The notes beneath the pieces were generated by a model that was given only the letters and a program-made list of their open reading frames with translations, ran no database searches and had not been told where the DNA came from. Both the position numbers and the translations under genes were made by a program. Shown piece after piece: positions 36,401 to 44,470 of a stretch of DNA of 64,000 nucleotides. How positions within the stretch are numbered: position 1 is the stretch's first letter; each line of letters opens with the position of its first letter. Origin of the DNA: Leptasterias polaris (Eukaryota > Echinodermata > Asteroidea > Forcipulatida > Asteriidae); NCBI GenBank assembly GCA_037783415.1, contig JAZGTN010000003.1, positions 890,501 through 954,500 of the forward strand, given 5' to 3'.

Positions 36401-38742
36401 TTGTCCTCAGATTTTGAAGTAGCAGGTGAAAAAAAAAAATTTGAATTCTACATGCACTGTGGTGCAATCTGAGCAATTTCTGGCTTAATCCATTGAATCA
36501 AATTTTTCTTTAAATCACCACATTTTTTGTTACATCGACTCCTGAACCTACCATAGATTTTGATTTCATTCAAGTATTTCTATGTTTTCCATGTCAGTAG
36601 GGAAGGGTTGTTGGACACATGAAAATTGTTCCCATTAAAAAACTTTCTTTATTACATGCTCACTAATCAACTGGAATGGAAATTGAATTGTATGGTAGAA
36701 AGTTTTTTTTTTTTCAGTCATTGACAGTAATTTAGCTCAGGGAAAAATTGGAGGGAGGGGGAAACTTGGGGGGAAAGAAAATTGGGGGAAAAAAAATTGG
36801 GGAAAAAATGGGGAGAGAAAAAAAGAGGAAGTAGCCAGCAGCAAAGGACCGAGTAGCTGGCGAAATCGCCGGCAGCCGGCGCTTCTGGACAACCCTGGTA
36901 CAACATTGGTATGATTGAAAAATATAAATAATCACAGATTTGCACATAACTTACAGTAAATTGGTACAAAGATTGTCATGGTGGAAAACTTCCCTTGAAA
37001 ATGTTTTGCTTGAAATGCCATAGTTTTTATGAAATGAGTAAAACAATAGGCTTCATCCTGCAGGATAAAATCCGATGTTTGAAAAAAAGTTAAAATATAT
37101 AATTGGGTTTTTCACTGTTTTCTCATGACTCCGAAAACCGCTTGAGCTTAAACTTCCACAGGTTTGTTATTTCATATACGTATGTTAGGTCACATCAAGT
37201 GTGGATACAGGTCTTTGGCAATTACCAATGTTGTACACACCCTTTAACAAAAGCACTTTTAAAATAACCCTGGTTTATTCTCCTTAACTCCCACACCAAA
37301 AGCACAATGCTTCAAAATGGCTGACAGTGTCTAAGCCACGGACAGGTGGAGAATGCTGAACTTGACTGCATTATTATGTGGCAGGGAGTATCAATAGCAA
37401 GTGTCATGCGTGTATGGCAAAATTATATGTGATAATAATGTATGGCAAAATGGCCATGTGCATAGTTGAGCTTTGCATAATCGGTTGATTTTAATGATAG
37501 TATTTGAATGGCAAACCTTATAAGCGTGACGTGATATCATTTTACCACACACACATAAAAACACAGCGTAATAAAATGGGAGCATGCGCATCCTCATTAT
37601 AAGGTCGTGTGGTGTACATGTATTATTACATATATACAAATACAAATGTCACGTTATTAAAAAAATATCAAATAATAAACCACAAGGGAAACTGACTGGG
37701 TAAATGTTTAAATGATTTTGGGTTGAACAAAGAAAAATTGACTAGAGCGGGATTTGAACCAACGACCTCCGGTTTAACGTGCCGGCGGAGCTCTACCAAC
37801 TGAGCTATAGCCCTATGTTGGTGGTCTCCCTATTTTGTCAATATCTTTGTTCGGGGGTGCCAGTCAGAAGCCATTCAACCGCAAACTGCCGTGTTTTAAA
37901 AAAAACCAAGAGAAACTGACTGGGTAAATTTTAATTCAATTTGGGGGTGATCAAAGAAAATTTTACTTGAGCAGGACTTGAACCTGTACGTGCTATACCA
38001 ACTGAGCTATCTACTGTAGCCCTATTGTTGGCGGTCTCCCCCATTTTGTCAATACCTTTGTTCGAGGTGCCAGTCAGAAGCCATTTTTAACCATAAAATA
38101 CCATATAACTAGGGATCACACCCAAGTTTATGTTACAAAGTGTTACAAATCCACTGTTTTAATCGACCCTGCCAATCCAAAAACTGGGCCGATTTAACAG
38201 ACCTGTGACACAGCAACAGACAGTTGTATTTTTCCACAAACTGCATCTCTTTGGAACTCCTTGCCTGGTGGTGCATGTTTCCCTTAAATCCTCCATCCCA
38301 CAATCTAGACTGTTTTAATAGGAATATATCAATGTATATTTGGTTTGCGGTAACACCCTGTATATCTACTTGCTACATGTACATGTAGGTAGATTTTGTC
38401 CTTTGAGAACTTGTCTTACTATTTATTCTACTGCTGCGGAGAAGATTATTCAGAATTTGAGAGACTTCGGGAGACTACTCAGTTCTGAAAAGAAGAATAT
38501 ACCAATTCCTACCGTCTACTCTAATGAATTACTTTCATCTTTAATGTTTTCTTCCTGAAGCCACTTATACAAAGAGTGGCATAATAGCCTTGTTTGGGGT
38601 GAACTTACTTAGTTTTTATATTTTATATTTTTAATAAATGAAGAAAATACATACTTTCAAAATCCTTCATGAATTCTTTATCATCCTGATGGTAGATAAA
38701 GTACACGTCACTGGAGTACTTCATGATGCTTTCAACAGTATG
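12292..38742 (-). CDS. TIR-HEAT protein, minus strand, eight exons (5' end incomplete)
   Basis: Exons in transcript order: 38742-38655, 36122-36049, 32400-32255, 28352-28190, 16560-16179, 15249-15148, 12996-12861 and 12427-12292. All have AG acceptors and GT donors. They join in frame to 408 codons plus TGA (1227 nt) with no internal stop. Residues 1-157 are a TIR domain with an acidic tail, 158-270 a helical block starting with CKDFWEKKF and VPW, and about 271-408 HEAT repeats. The closest relative visible is the + strand TIR gene at 51,683. The family role is not known to me. TIR domains signal by assembly or cleave NAD+, and HEAT repeats are scaffolds. The first coding exon upstream of 38,742 was not found, unless the ATG in exon 1 is the start. 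The gene hosts a GPCR cluster in intron 4. It is open and well spliced, so probably functional. Confidence 0.8.
12861..12996 (-). CDS. TIR-HEAT minus gene, exon 7 (HEAT repeat)
   Basis: Acceptor ctgcag, donor gtaagt, 136 nt. It encodes a canonical HEAT unit: LKMLSDTDRLVREAACISLG followed by IESAVPNIVQ. Confidence 0.85.
13060..13320 (-). repeat. tRNA-headed SINE copy, diverged
   Basis: Shares tctctaccccc-tcaaggta, cccatttactcctgggta, gctcaaagacacnagtgtca and a tgacacgcca end with the SINEs at 59860-60152 and 63285-63559. It lies in intron 6 or flanking an exon of the TIR-HEAT minus gene. Confidence 0.7.
13340..13490 (+). repeat. Dispersed CCTGGTCATTG repeat
   Basis: Same family as 7670-7830. 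Confidence 0.75.
13491..15147. other. Intron sequence with an AT-rich tract and a MITE
   Basis: 13491-14580 is very AT-rich with TTTA-type simple sequence around 14230-14400 and ends in an (ATA)n run at about 14552-14570. At 14606-14759 sits a 154-bp palindromic MITE with ends cctggggtcgatttcacaaa and its complement. Confidence 0.7.
15148..15249 (-). CDS. TIR-HEAT minus gene, exon 6 (HEAT repeat)
   Basis: Acceptor cacacag, donor gtaatt, 102 nt. It encodes VIAALLDLSNDKDANVRAVA followed by AISLGKTG, a textbook HEAT repeat with the conserved Asp and Arg. Confidence 0.85.
15540..16150 (+). repeat. Two dispersed repeats in intron 5
   Basis: 15540-15740 shares ctcaacaagtacacactgta and related phrases with 58290-58550 and, inverted, with 26060-26290 and 60500-60690. 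15840-16150 (gtgtcaaaatg, ttttgacgct, gttagacatgtca, gatcacccctgggaacga) is the same repeat that is split by the foldback element at 49,003. Confidence 0.75.
16179..16560 (-). CDS. TIR-HEAT minus gene, exon 5 (FW motif block and first HEAT helices)
   Basis: Acceptor ttttgtttag, donor gtacgg, 382 nt, entering in phase 0. It holds CKDFWEKKFDDLSEVPW, then a mostly helical block (VFLEEYDDQL; IHWLTNLLYEDILLMRN), and ends with MESHVRLDAIQKLG, which begins the HEAT array. The DFW-x3-F-x5-VPW-x2-F pattern resembles the EF-hand-like domain of Cbl. It is homologous to 62,777-62,828 of the + strand gene. Confidence 0.85.
16563..17411. other. AT-rich intron stretch with a SINE fragment
   Basis: 16600-17130 is A-rich low-complexity sequence. 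17215-17330 matches the tRNA-headed SINE seen at 37660 (aataaaccacaagagaaact; ccaactgagctat; ccctatgttgg). Confidence 0.6.
17412..17632 (+). pseudogene. GPCR remnant (TM2-TM3 region)
   Basis: An old fragment of the GPCR family: tgacagccagctaccag, gtttcatttggaaagagat, ctcatcaagttatggtctgt and gaacgatata align with the third unit at 24,790-24,930. The reading frame is disrupted and the rest of the receptor is gone. It is the most decayed of four units. Confidence 0.75.
17782..17854 (+). tRNA. tRNA-like sequence (probable tRNA pseudogene or SINE head)
   Basis: A 73-nt tRNA-like fold with a perfect T arm (GTGGG-TTCGAAA-CCCAC), a G-U-rich acceptor, and an A-box region GGTCTAGTGG. The loop ctAGCaa would give an Ala anticodon, but the anticodon stem pairs poorly, so I do not assign an isotype. 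It ends 19 bp before the breakpoint of the GPCR segmental duplication. Confidence 0.4.
17873..18477 (+). pseudogene. GPCR pseudogene, 5'-truncated with internal deletion
   Basis: Nearly identical to the intact receptor at 22,465 from the end of extracellular loop 1 onward. TM1 and TM2 are absent. A deletion equivalent to 23,039-23,208 of the intact copy (170 bp, bounded by a CA microhomology) removes intracellular loop 3 and TM6 and shifts the frame. The YERYIGIVHP motif and the NPIIYIF/CCCIGR tail survive in two frames. Confidence 0.9.
17873..18868 (+). repeat. Recent segmental duplicate of 22,680-23,853
   Basis: Beyond the coding part, about 390 bp of 3' flank matches with only scattered differences, up to the shared cattattctgact-acagata. 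The near-identical noncoding flank points to a recent duplication or gene conversion. Confidence 0.9.
18869..22464. other. Intron/intergenic stretch between GPCR units
   Basis: 18,880-20,200 is richer in CpG, with a possible minus-strand start or exon near 19,471-19,409 (low confidence). 20,355-20,400 holds palindromic ccggaattccgg and ggtttaaacc. 20,418-20,612 is a SINE-like repeat. The remainder is AT-rich with no convincing exon. Confidence 0.4.
20418..20612 (+). repeat. tRNA-like repeat, copy 1 of 2
   Basis: Carries ggttggttagtggctcattc and ccttggttcaaatcctgga (box A and box B-like), then shares about 200 bp with 24,364-24,562. It is likely a SINE. Confidence 0.8.
22465..23436 (+). CDS. 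Rhodopsin-class (class A) orphan GPCR, single exon, intact
   Basis: A 323-aa seven-transmembrane receptor. I start at ATG 22,465 (MYEWAIIII); the open frame upstream lacks an ATG. Visible features: Asn in TM1 (GMVFNTLAW), LAVVD in TM2, TM3 Cys (YCRIV), ERY motif in YERYIGIVHPLHYP, loop-2 Cys (DCQLT) for the usual disulfide, two sequons in loop 2 (NAS, NDT), a Gln/Leu-rich third cytoplasmic loop, LWTP in place of CWxP in TM6, NPIIY in TM7, and palmitoylation-type Cys (CCCIGR) after helix 8. It acts at the plasma membrane through G proteins; the ligand is unknown. It is the only intact member of a four-unit tandem cluster nested antisense in the big intron of the TIR-HEAT gene. It could be a lineage-specific chemoreceptor-like receptor. 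Confidence 0.9.
   Translation: MYEWAIIIIAQGTVGMVFNTLAWLVILRTKSLHNMTNYLLAYLAVVDSIFCCYYLILFFATTRNTESFIARDIYCRIVQSGFMWMLPAYSSSYGLCLVTYERYIGIVHPLHYPRMVSAKNVILIIFIALGMSFLFSSPALFTRNASNDTRLDCQLTDSFDIIVDVTNVLFILFAYLLPMLFMGWAYYKIQATLKRSAQQLQQQNVQGAALELLQARQNVISMLKIVMGALVVLWTPMIIFGAICLPHAMKEWCYSSSLYTLTSVLEVMYKMNSVINPIIYIFKYKKFRKHLQDMLCCCIGRPLRPDRIGVQIAMNERNVLNEN
22680..23853 (+). repeat. Source copy of the GPCR segmental duplication
   Basis: Matches 17,873-18,868 including the 3' flank; it contains the 170 bp missing from that copy. Confidence 0.9.
24364..24562 (+). repeat. tRNA-like repeat, copy 2 of 2, abutting a GPCR unit
   Basis: About 90% or more identical by eye to 20,418-20,612, including ctgtacacagcagggatgg at its end. 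It replaces the upstream flank of the third GPCR unit directly before its ATG. Confidence 0.8.
24583..25815 (+). pseudogene. GPCR pseudogene with frameshift, stop and insertion
   Basis: Starts with a good ATG (MVSKVLKMYEW) and follows the intact receptor through TM2. A +2 expansion of a TA run (about 24,834-24,845) then shifts the frame before TM3. An in-frame TAG at 25,211-25,213 ends loop 3, and about 190 bp of unrelated sequence (about 25,343-25,534) interrupts TM6. TM7 and the tail continue at 25,535-25,815. The 12-bp segment atccttctcacc is duplicated in loop 1. Both disulfide Cys positions are changed (TGT to TGG in TM3; LVITP in loop 2). Confidence 0.9.
25816..28189. other. Intron 4 of the TIR-HEAT gene, right part
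   Basis: 25,960-26,290 is a dispersed repeat shared with 60,500-60,690 (tccatcca, gcgaggtgacag, ctctggccgcagcatt). 26,660-26,877 is open for 69 codons with no recognised motif. A run of 20 C lies at 27,222-27,241. 27,500-28,180 shows no supported gene. Confidence 0.5.
28190..28352 (-). CDS. TIR-HEAT minus gene, exon 4 (end of TIR, acidic tail)
   Basis: Acceptor ttattacag, donor gtatgt, 163 nt. The split ATG codon and the INWMFFETEEQ / STLLSSISSTLQQV stretch align with the homologous + strand exon at 61,397. It ends in a run of Glu, Asp and Gln. The pyrimidine tract is the (TTA)n tail of a LINE. Confidence 0.85.
28359..29803 (-). mobile_element. L2/CR1-like non-LTR retrotransposon, 5'-truncated
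   Basis: Minus-strand reverse transcriptase remnant at about 29,803-28,785 (roughly 340 aa) containing CGVPQGSV, HCYADDIQLF, the NYLKLNDDKS block and the typical C-terminal SHSISLVIPR and LWNTLPTHLQ motifs. A GG replaces the usual LG after PQGSV. The 3' UTR follows, ending in GCGCTATATAAGATC and a (TTA)n tail at 28,359-28,377. Only the RT fingers/palm to thumb part remains; a palindromic MITE abuts its 5' end. It lies in the same orientation as the host TIR-HEAT gene. Confidence 0.9.
29805..30078. repeat. Palindromic MITE with about 95-bp arms
   Basis: atatacagcaatccttcacc at the left and its complement at the right; the inner arms include gtggtactgcgctgcct and its complement. It sits at the truncated 5' end of the L2-like LINE. 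Confidence 0.85.
30085..30350. repeat. Two half SINEs in opposite orientation
   Basis: 30,085-30,195 is the head of the tRNA-derived SINE on the minus strand (ctagagcgggatttgaa; ccaactgagctagct). 30,215-30,350 carries the same family on the plus strand (gaggtcgttggtttgaatcc; gtttcccttgtggtttata). An inversion or recombination between two copies is likely. Confidence 0.7.
30351..32254. other. Intron 3 sequence with a spaced inverted repeat
   Basis: aaagactctgctagggtcga (about 30,630) recurs inverted at about 31,700-31,670, enclosing about 1.0 kb of AT-rich sequence with no gene. 31,880-32,100 carries a diverged direct repeat (caaatgatttcg-ccag-aattttgt). Confidence 0.55.
32108..32169. repeat. 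29-bp near-perfect hairpin
   Basis: Arms 32,108-32,136 and 32,141-32,169 pair with one T/C difference (a G-U pair in RNA) around a caaa loop. It lies 86 bp beyond the donor of exon 3 of the TIR-HEAT gene, in its intron. Confidence 0.9.
32255..32400 (-). CDS. TIR-HEAT minus gene, exon 3 (TIR alpha-C region)
   Basis: 146 nt, exactly the length and phase (0 in, 2 out) of the + strand exon at 60,219. It encodes VAVIIMSTSS, RRCEDEVSLAYIS and TPIFPV. Glu73 of the reconstructed protein is in the Cys-x-x-Glu position that carries the catalytic Glu in NADase TIRs. Confidence 0.85.
32620..32996. repeat. TTAA-flanked MITE (AGGCACTG family)
   Basis: Ends tttaaaggcactggacacgt and acgtgtccagtgcctttaa, with an internal palindrome acttcaggcctgaag. 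Relatives: 45,590-45,955, 57,178-57,563, 61,765-62,168 and 63,028-63,805; partial at 36,945-37,250. Confidence 0.85.
32997..36048. other. Intron 2 of the TIR-HEAT gene
   Basis: 33,081-33,120 is a hairpin with 16-bp arms (cccatatccagtgagg). 33,190-33,660 resembles 62,215-62,640 (tttattttgcca; atgtgtgag; gatttcaccttgtga). 33,694-34,304 is a MITE. 34,411-34,490 is a SINE tail, and 35,560-35,800 a truncated tRNA-headed SINE. The rest is AT-rich with no exon recognised. Confidence 0.6.
33694..34304. repeat. MITE with CAGGGTTCTGCCCA ends
   Basis: Terminal repeats cagggttctgcccagg...gtgccggaa at the left and the complement of cagggttctgcccacgg...gtgccggaa at the right, about 610 bp. No clear target duplication. 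Confidence 0.75.
36049..36122 (-). CDS. TIR-HEAT minus gene, exon 2 (TIR, shortened BB-loop region)
   Basis: Acceptor caattcag, donor gtaagt, 74 nt. It encodes LMKSNGLSVW then NGKTTHGQG and LLDSK. It is 30 nt (10 codons) shorter than the + strand homologue, missing most of the BB-loop and helix-B stretch. Confidence 0.8.
36220..36380 (+). repeat. Dispersed CCTGGTCATTG repeat
   Basis: Same family as 7670-7830, directly left of the MITE at 36,395. Confidence 0.75.
36395..36898. mobile_element. MITE with 5-bp target duplication TACAA
   Basis: Ends CCAGGGTTGTCC and GGACAACCCTGG are perfect inverses. TACAA flanks both sides (36,390-36,394 and 36,899-36,903). The interior is an A-rich tract and a G/A-rich block. 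Confidence 0.85.
36945..38654. other. Intron 1 of the TIR-HEAT gene
   Basis: 36,945-37,250 is a partial TTAA-type MITE. 37,660-37,905 and 37,905-38,130 are two tandem copies of the tRNA-derived SINE. No exon seen. Confidence 0.6.
37660..38130 (-). repeat. Two adjacent tRNA-derived SINE copies
   Basis: On the minus strand each starts with a tRNA-like head (tagctcagttggtagagc with box B ggttcaaatcccgctc) and ends with a tail containing cagtcagtttccc and ttgtggttta. The second copy is more diverged. Confidence 0.8.
38655..38742 (-). CDS. TIR-HEAT minus gene, first recognised exon (TIR beta-A)
   Basis: Donor gtatgt. It encodes MKYSSDVYFIYHQDDKEFMK, aligning with DIMISYSHQDKDQMRK of the paralogue. 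The proposed acceptor (gattgacag) has a weak pyrimidine tract and an in-frame stop lies just upstream. The 5' boundary is therefore uncertain; an ATG inside the exon is an alternative start. Confidence 0.65.
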
Positions 38743-40596
38743 CTGTCAATCGTTTGCCAGGACTACAAAAGGTGCTGCAAAAAAACCAAAAAACAAAGCA
38801 AGGCTATTTATAGACTGAGGGTTTTTCCATAACTTTTTAAGTGACTAGCCAGTGGAAATAGTTAGTTTGTCATTTCATTGGTCCGCTAGCTTTTTTGATA
38901 ATCCTTTAGGTTTCCTTTCAACACTGTAATAAGTGTGTGACTTGTGATTTGAAGCATTGGCCAAGTTCGCACAATGACCATTAGTGGACAAGGGGCACAT
39001 ATTAACTGGTACTCATGTTCAAAAGCATGTGTTGGGTACCAGGTAATATTGGCCTCTAGTCCACAAAATGATCCTTGTGCGAACTTGGCCAATATGCAAT
39101 CAGAAGGTGGGAAGCAAGAACTAGCCAGCTGGCCTAGTTGGACAGAATTTTGACTGGAGTTTTAACTGGCATTTGGCCAGCAGAAAGACCACTGTTAAGG
39201 GTGTACACTGATAGTGCTATAGGTTAAGAGGTTAGGGTTAAAGGTTACTCTGGAGATTTTCCGTGTAAAAAAATTAATGTGAAAGAATATCTGAAAATGC
39301 GTAAGTCAGCAAAATATTCAAATCTTCCTACGGTTGTAGAACAGGCGCCAGACGGAGGACCATAACCCCTGATCCTGCAGTTCCATTCCAACTTTAGAAT
39401 CGTCCCAACTACAGTTGGGGCGGCCCAACTATAATGTAGCTGGGGCAGTAGAGGGTACCAGCAGAGCCAGTACATGGGCTCTCTGCAAACAATGCACAGG
39501 TGTTGCTGTCGGTGAGGGTAATTCTTGGTGAGTCTTGGGCTCCAGCTCCTTCATCAATTTGGGAGCAGTGTACATTTTACATGGGTTTTAAAATGGCTTG
39601 TCTTGGTCTAGTTCACCCAAGCACCGGTGTTTTCAGCAGCGAGTGTTGGTTCAAAACCCAGTCATGGCACATTGCTTCGTAAAAAGTTGGGAAGGCAGTG
39701 CACTCTGCTCTACCAGCTGGGCTCCTAGTGGATGATACCCATGCCTACATCTTTAAAGACTGTGAACAGTGTAACCCTGTTTGAGCCTCAGGAGTAGGTG
39801 CCAACGTTCCCCTGGTAACAGCTGGTTTGGGTTGACAGCCCAAGTGTCGCCCTCACCTTGATTCTTGAAGTGGCTGTCCAGCCCTCCACGATGTTATTGT
39901 TAGGCGATATCTCAAATTAAACATTTTAAAAACTGCAAACATCAAACGGAGAGGAGCTGGGAATCAGAGACGGATCAGAGTCTGAGCCAAAGTTTGAAAA
40001 TTAGAAAACCTTTAGACCACACCTGTCATCGTTAAACGCCAACCATGTTGATGTATACACTGGGTCACACCCACAGTTACAGTAAATATTATTAATTGTA
40101 TTGTATTGTATTGTAAACTGGAACAAACCCATAACCCTGGGGAGGGTAACATCAGTATAATAATAAATAACAATTAGTGAAGAAGTCGTACGGAAAGCTA
40201 GGAGTGTTAACTAACTTAGAACAAAAACAAACATTGGTTAAACCTAATCACACAGTTTGATTTCCTTTTAAAACAGTAAATAAAAAGATATATTTGGCAA
40301 CGCAATTAATAATAGCTTCATCGGGATGGTCCATCAAAAAATTAAATCTATCTTCCCTACCAAGAATTTCAAAGTCGTTATAGTCTAACATAATATTCCT
40401 AAGGTCATTGTATAATGGGCAATCTAGCAGAAAATGGATTTCTGTTTCAACATCAAGGTGACAATGCTGACAAATTCTTTGGCTTGATTCTAACCCAATG
40501 ACCTTCCTATTTCAATAAGTAGCTTGTGTGAAGAGCATCTGAAATGGGCCAAAGAATGGTGATACAATGTAAATGGGTTTATTAACACAGTGTACT

Positions 40597-40735
40597 GCAG
40601 AACTAATCCTGGCCAAAAAGAATAAGCTTAGGACATGTACCGTATCTTCAAAACCCAATTTAACTCAAACTCAAATTGTGTTTTGAAGATACGGTAGGTC
40701 CTAAGCAATTCTTTTGGCCAGGATTAGTTCTACAG
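40597..40735. repeat. Imperfect hairpin inserted in the LINE remnant
   Basis: aactaatcctggccaaaa, accgtatcttcaaaac and their complements form arms of about 60 bp around 40,665. Confidence 0.8.
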
Positions 40736-41236
40736 TCATTGTGCAATCTATTATACCAGTTAGAAATAAACACGTAATTGTTGAACAAAAGTATGTTTTA
40801 CACATTCCTTTGGTTAGAGGGCCCAGATATGTTCTCTAGCACATTACAAGAGACAGAATCAAAGTAAATTGTCAGCTTGAGAAATACAGATGGTTTGTGG
40901 TTAAGCCCTAGAGTTTGAACCACTTTGAAGGAGTTGTACAGTATGGAATCCACGTGTTTACCACTCTATTTAAACCAGTAATTTAGCATATGTTTACATT
41001 GCTCTATGCACAAAGGAAAACGACCTAATTCACCCGGGACTGCGTCATTGGGTGTACGCCTATTCACATTTAAAATAAACCTTAACCAATTCAAATGAAA
41101 AGCTTCAGTTTGGTCCATTTCATTCTTCCAAGTAACAGCTGAACAATAAGTAAGTATAGGCTTTAGTAAAGTATCAACAATTCTCAAAAGCAGATTAGGC
41201 GCAAGATCATTCCTACGAAAAGCAAAAGCAGCTTTA

Positions 41237-42406
41237 TAAGCTTGGGCGATACCACGATATTATCGAAAATCGCGATATAATTTCTTAAACGATTACGATA
41301 TCGTGTCGGTTTTTTTTAAATCGCAATATCGACAAATCGCGGTTTCAATGAAGTATCGCGATGCATTTCCTAATCGAGATGATATTGCAACAACATAGAG
41401 CTGTTTAAAAACATAGAAAGTCACCGACCGCAACCGCAAAATTCCCTAAGTGATCCTAACCCGACTGGGATTCTTTGAAAAGACCAGTATCAAAGCCTTA
41501 GCGTTCAGACGGTCTCACACACACCAACATCAAAGCCTTAGCGCGTTCAGGCGGTCAACTTACACAGACACTACAGAATCTAGTCTTGGTTCCAAGACGC
41601 TCCAGTTGTGTAGTCACGAAAACCTAACCGCTATCTAAACCGCTATCACCCCAATAACCACTCGCCACTAGAGGGCGCTATCATTCCCGTGATAGCGCCC
41701 TCTAGTAACGGGTGGTTCGTGAGGTGGTGAGAGCAGTTTGGAGAGCTGTTAGGTTTTCGTGACTACATGTGTTCGTGACTACACAACTGGAGCGTCTTGG
41801 AACCAAGACTATATCACACCACGAACCGCTCTCACACAGGAGCATGTTGAATATGTACACGCAAACATGATCACATGTGTACTGCATGCACGTGGTCCTA
41901 CACGTGATGTTACAATACATGCAGTTCCAGGCTGAGAAATACGCACGCGGTGAGGACCAAATTTCTCATTGGCTAAGATCGTGCACAGTTTATTCATGAT
42001 CAAATAAAACGTGCGTGATTGGCTGCAAATTTTAGTCTTCAAAAACTTGCCTGAAATGGACAACAAATCTTATTGGCCGTTGGGGATTGGGTTGTCTCTA
42101 CATGTATGAGGAATTGCATCAACTGACGCAGTCATAAAGAATAAAATATAACAAAAACACGATAGCGGTTTCGGTCGGCAATCCTCTGTGATGTGAGTTA
42201 GGTTTAGGAGGCCAGCTGCAGGATTAATTCTCTCTTGTTGGTAGGTGTTTCATGTTTCAGGCGCGTGCGCTGCCGCACTTTGTGAGAGAGAATTCCTGTG
42301 GTTGTTATAGTGCTGAAGAGTTAAATTAATCGCGATATCATCGAATATCGCTATACTTTTTTGACGATATATCGTGGGTGAAAAAAAGCATTATTGCCCA
42401 AGCTTA
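41237..42406. mobile_element. hAT-like non-autonomous DNA transposon, 1170 bp
   Basis: Ends TAAGCTTGGGCGATA and the complement TATTGCCCAAGCTTA, with a perfect 8-bp target duplication CAGCTTTA (41,229-41,236 and 42,407-42,414). The 8-bp duplication is typical of hAT. Near the ends are many cgatat/atatcg motifs; inside is a second inverted repeat (gtcttggttccaagacg near 41,583 and again near 41,795). No transposase ORF. Confidence 0.85.
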
Positions 42407-43934
42407 CAGCTTTAGAAGCTTTGTCAAGAAGATTCTTGTTGTTTAGTTTATCATTAATTGAGAACATTTATAATAAACATGTTGAAAACTCAGCCATCTC
42501 ATCTTACTTTTAAACATGAGTCAGTTAACATTTATACTAACTAGTGTTTTATAATGTAATCCGGAAAAATTTTGGTAACCACTTTTTCACTCATATTACT
42601 AGTAAAACTAAAAGCAATAATTTGTGTAAATAAGATTATTTAATAAAATCAAAAAAGTGGCAATCGGATGGAAACTTGACCAATTACAAATAAATTTATC
42701 AATATTAATAATTATATTAAAACTTTGCCATTGATGTTGAAATTACTAATTATTACTAATTTAAATTAGACTGTACCTAGCCGCCCTGGTAGGACCATAG
42801 AGAAAGGGTAGGACTAGACTGCCTTCCTCCATGATCCACCTTAACTTTTGAGAGTTGATGTAAAGTAAGAATAGATAGTGAAAGTACATTATGTAATGAT
42901 GTACACCACCACTGAACCAGAAAACTGCACTCCATTAGTCATACTAATTACAGACCAGTACTTGAATAGCTTAGCACTAGCAGAAGTACTATCAGTCAGT
43001 TAAGTACTTATGTCATAAAAGTACAGATTACTTACTTTGAATATCAAAAATGTACATCAAAATCATGTCAATGATCATCAGACACTGACCAAACCTCCTT
43101 CATACTAGTAGTAGTACTAGTAGTAGTATACTATCACAACACTGCGCAAACTGTTATGCATGTTCCATAAAAATACGTGATAGGCACGTGCGCAAATACT
43201 GATGCATAGCCAGAGGCGCGCAGTTTACACATTTCAAAAACTTGTTATAGTCGCATGTGTGTATAAGATCACTAGAAAACATAACAATTTTTGAATTTCG
43301 TCAAAATTGCACTGAATATTTGTATAAATTCAATAATTATGGTAAATATGTGACTTTTTAATAAATAATAGCCTAAATATATTATTTGAAGAAACGTTTG
43401 AGTGTACCTGCACTTGGTGTTGGTGAGACTTAGTCAAGTTTATTCCTTGCAATCGGGGGGCAGTTTTCAAGTCTGGTGCCCAAGTCACTTTCTGATGATT
43501 TAAATAAGGCATTAAATTGTAACCTTACTGCTTTCCTTGTCTGTTATCCTGACCATGTGAATTACTATCGTTGTTGATCCATTGATCTCAGATCTCCAAT
43601 ATTATTAATTGATGTGGATGTGGAGACCCCAGAATACCACAATCTCCAATATTGAATGGTGGAGATAAATGAATACGATATATCAACCAATGATCAAACA
43701 GAGTACTGCAAAGCAGACAAAACATGACCAGGCATCCATAGACAGGTGAGTCACTGTATGACATTGACAGTGTGAGTGACTATGTACATGTAATACTACA
43801 TGTACATTGATTGACTGTGCTGTACTGTACTGTATTTACTGTTTACTGTGCCACCATGGAGTAAGCATGGAGTAAGGAACCTTCCTCCATGGTGCCACGT
43901 ACTACTAGTACTGAGTACTACGTTGACGTGTATC

Positions 43935-44470
43935 CTCAAATACAAACTTGCCCCCTGACAGAGTCGCCACCCGACAAAGTCGCCCCTTACTTTATTCGCT
44001 TCTTGTGATAGGATGGTTGTTTACTTTAATATTTACTTGATTTTATCCTTTCTCTATGATTTTATGTACTTGTTTTTAATTTAAATAAGCCTTACTAACT
44101 TTAAATTTCCACAAAATGGTTGTGTTTGAGTTAGTGTTGTTGTACTTTTTCTTTGAAATATTGGCTTATAAAATATTCGTCAAATTTGTCTTAAATTTCA
44201 AATCAAACCCTAACTTTTTTTAACAAAATTATTTTACTTTGCTTTATTTTTGTGATAGGATTTTTACTGAACTATGGCATTAAATCACTCAAACTTTTAC
44301 ACAGGGCCACTTTTACTTAAAAGGAGCGAGTTTGTATGTGAAGGGGTAACTTTGTTTTAGTTAGGGGGCGACTTTGTAGTATAATGGGCGACTGTAGTGG
44401 GCGACTTTGTAGTATAATGGGCGACTGTAGTGGGCGACTTTCCTGTGGGGCGAGTTGACTGGCATCCGTT
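43935..44470. mobile_element. Small foldback-type element with GTCGCC modules
   Basis: The left end has a few modules (agagtcgccacccgacaaag, 43,960-43,985); the right end has an inverted array (gggcgactttgtagtataat, twice) ending ggggcgagttgactgg, the same terminus as the element at 49,003. The exact left boundary and target duplication are unclear. Confidence 0.65.

Larger units (their letters stand above)
40200..42480 (-). pseudogene. Non-LTR retrotransposon 3' remnant, split by insertions
   Basis: Minus-strand fragments encode a LINE C-terminus: LLDKASKAAFAFRRND (42,460-42,407 joined to 41,236), PILTYCSAVTW, GELGRFPLCIEQ (41,190-40,966), and a Cys/His knuckle CQHCHLDVETEIHFLLDCPL (about 40,475-40,405). 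The hAT-like element (41,237-42,406) and a hairpin (about 40,597-40,735) interrupt it. No catalytic RT motif remains. Confidence 0.75.
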
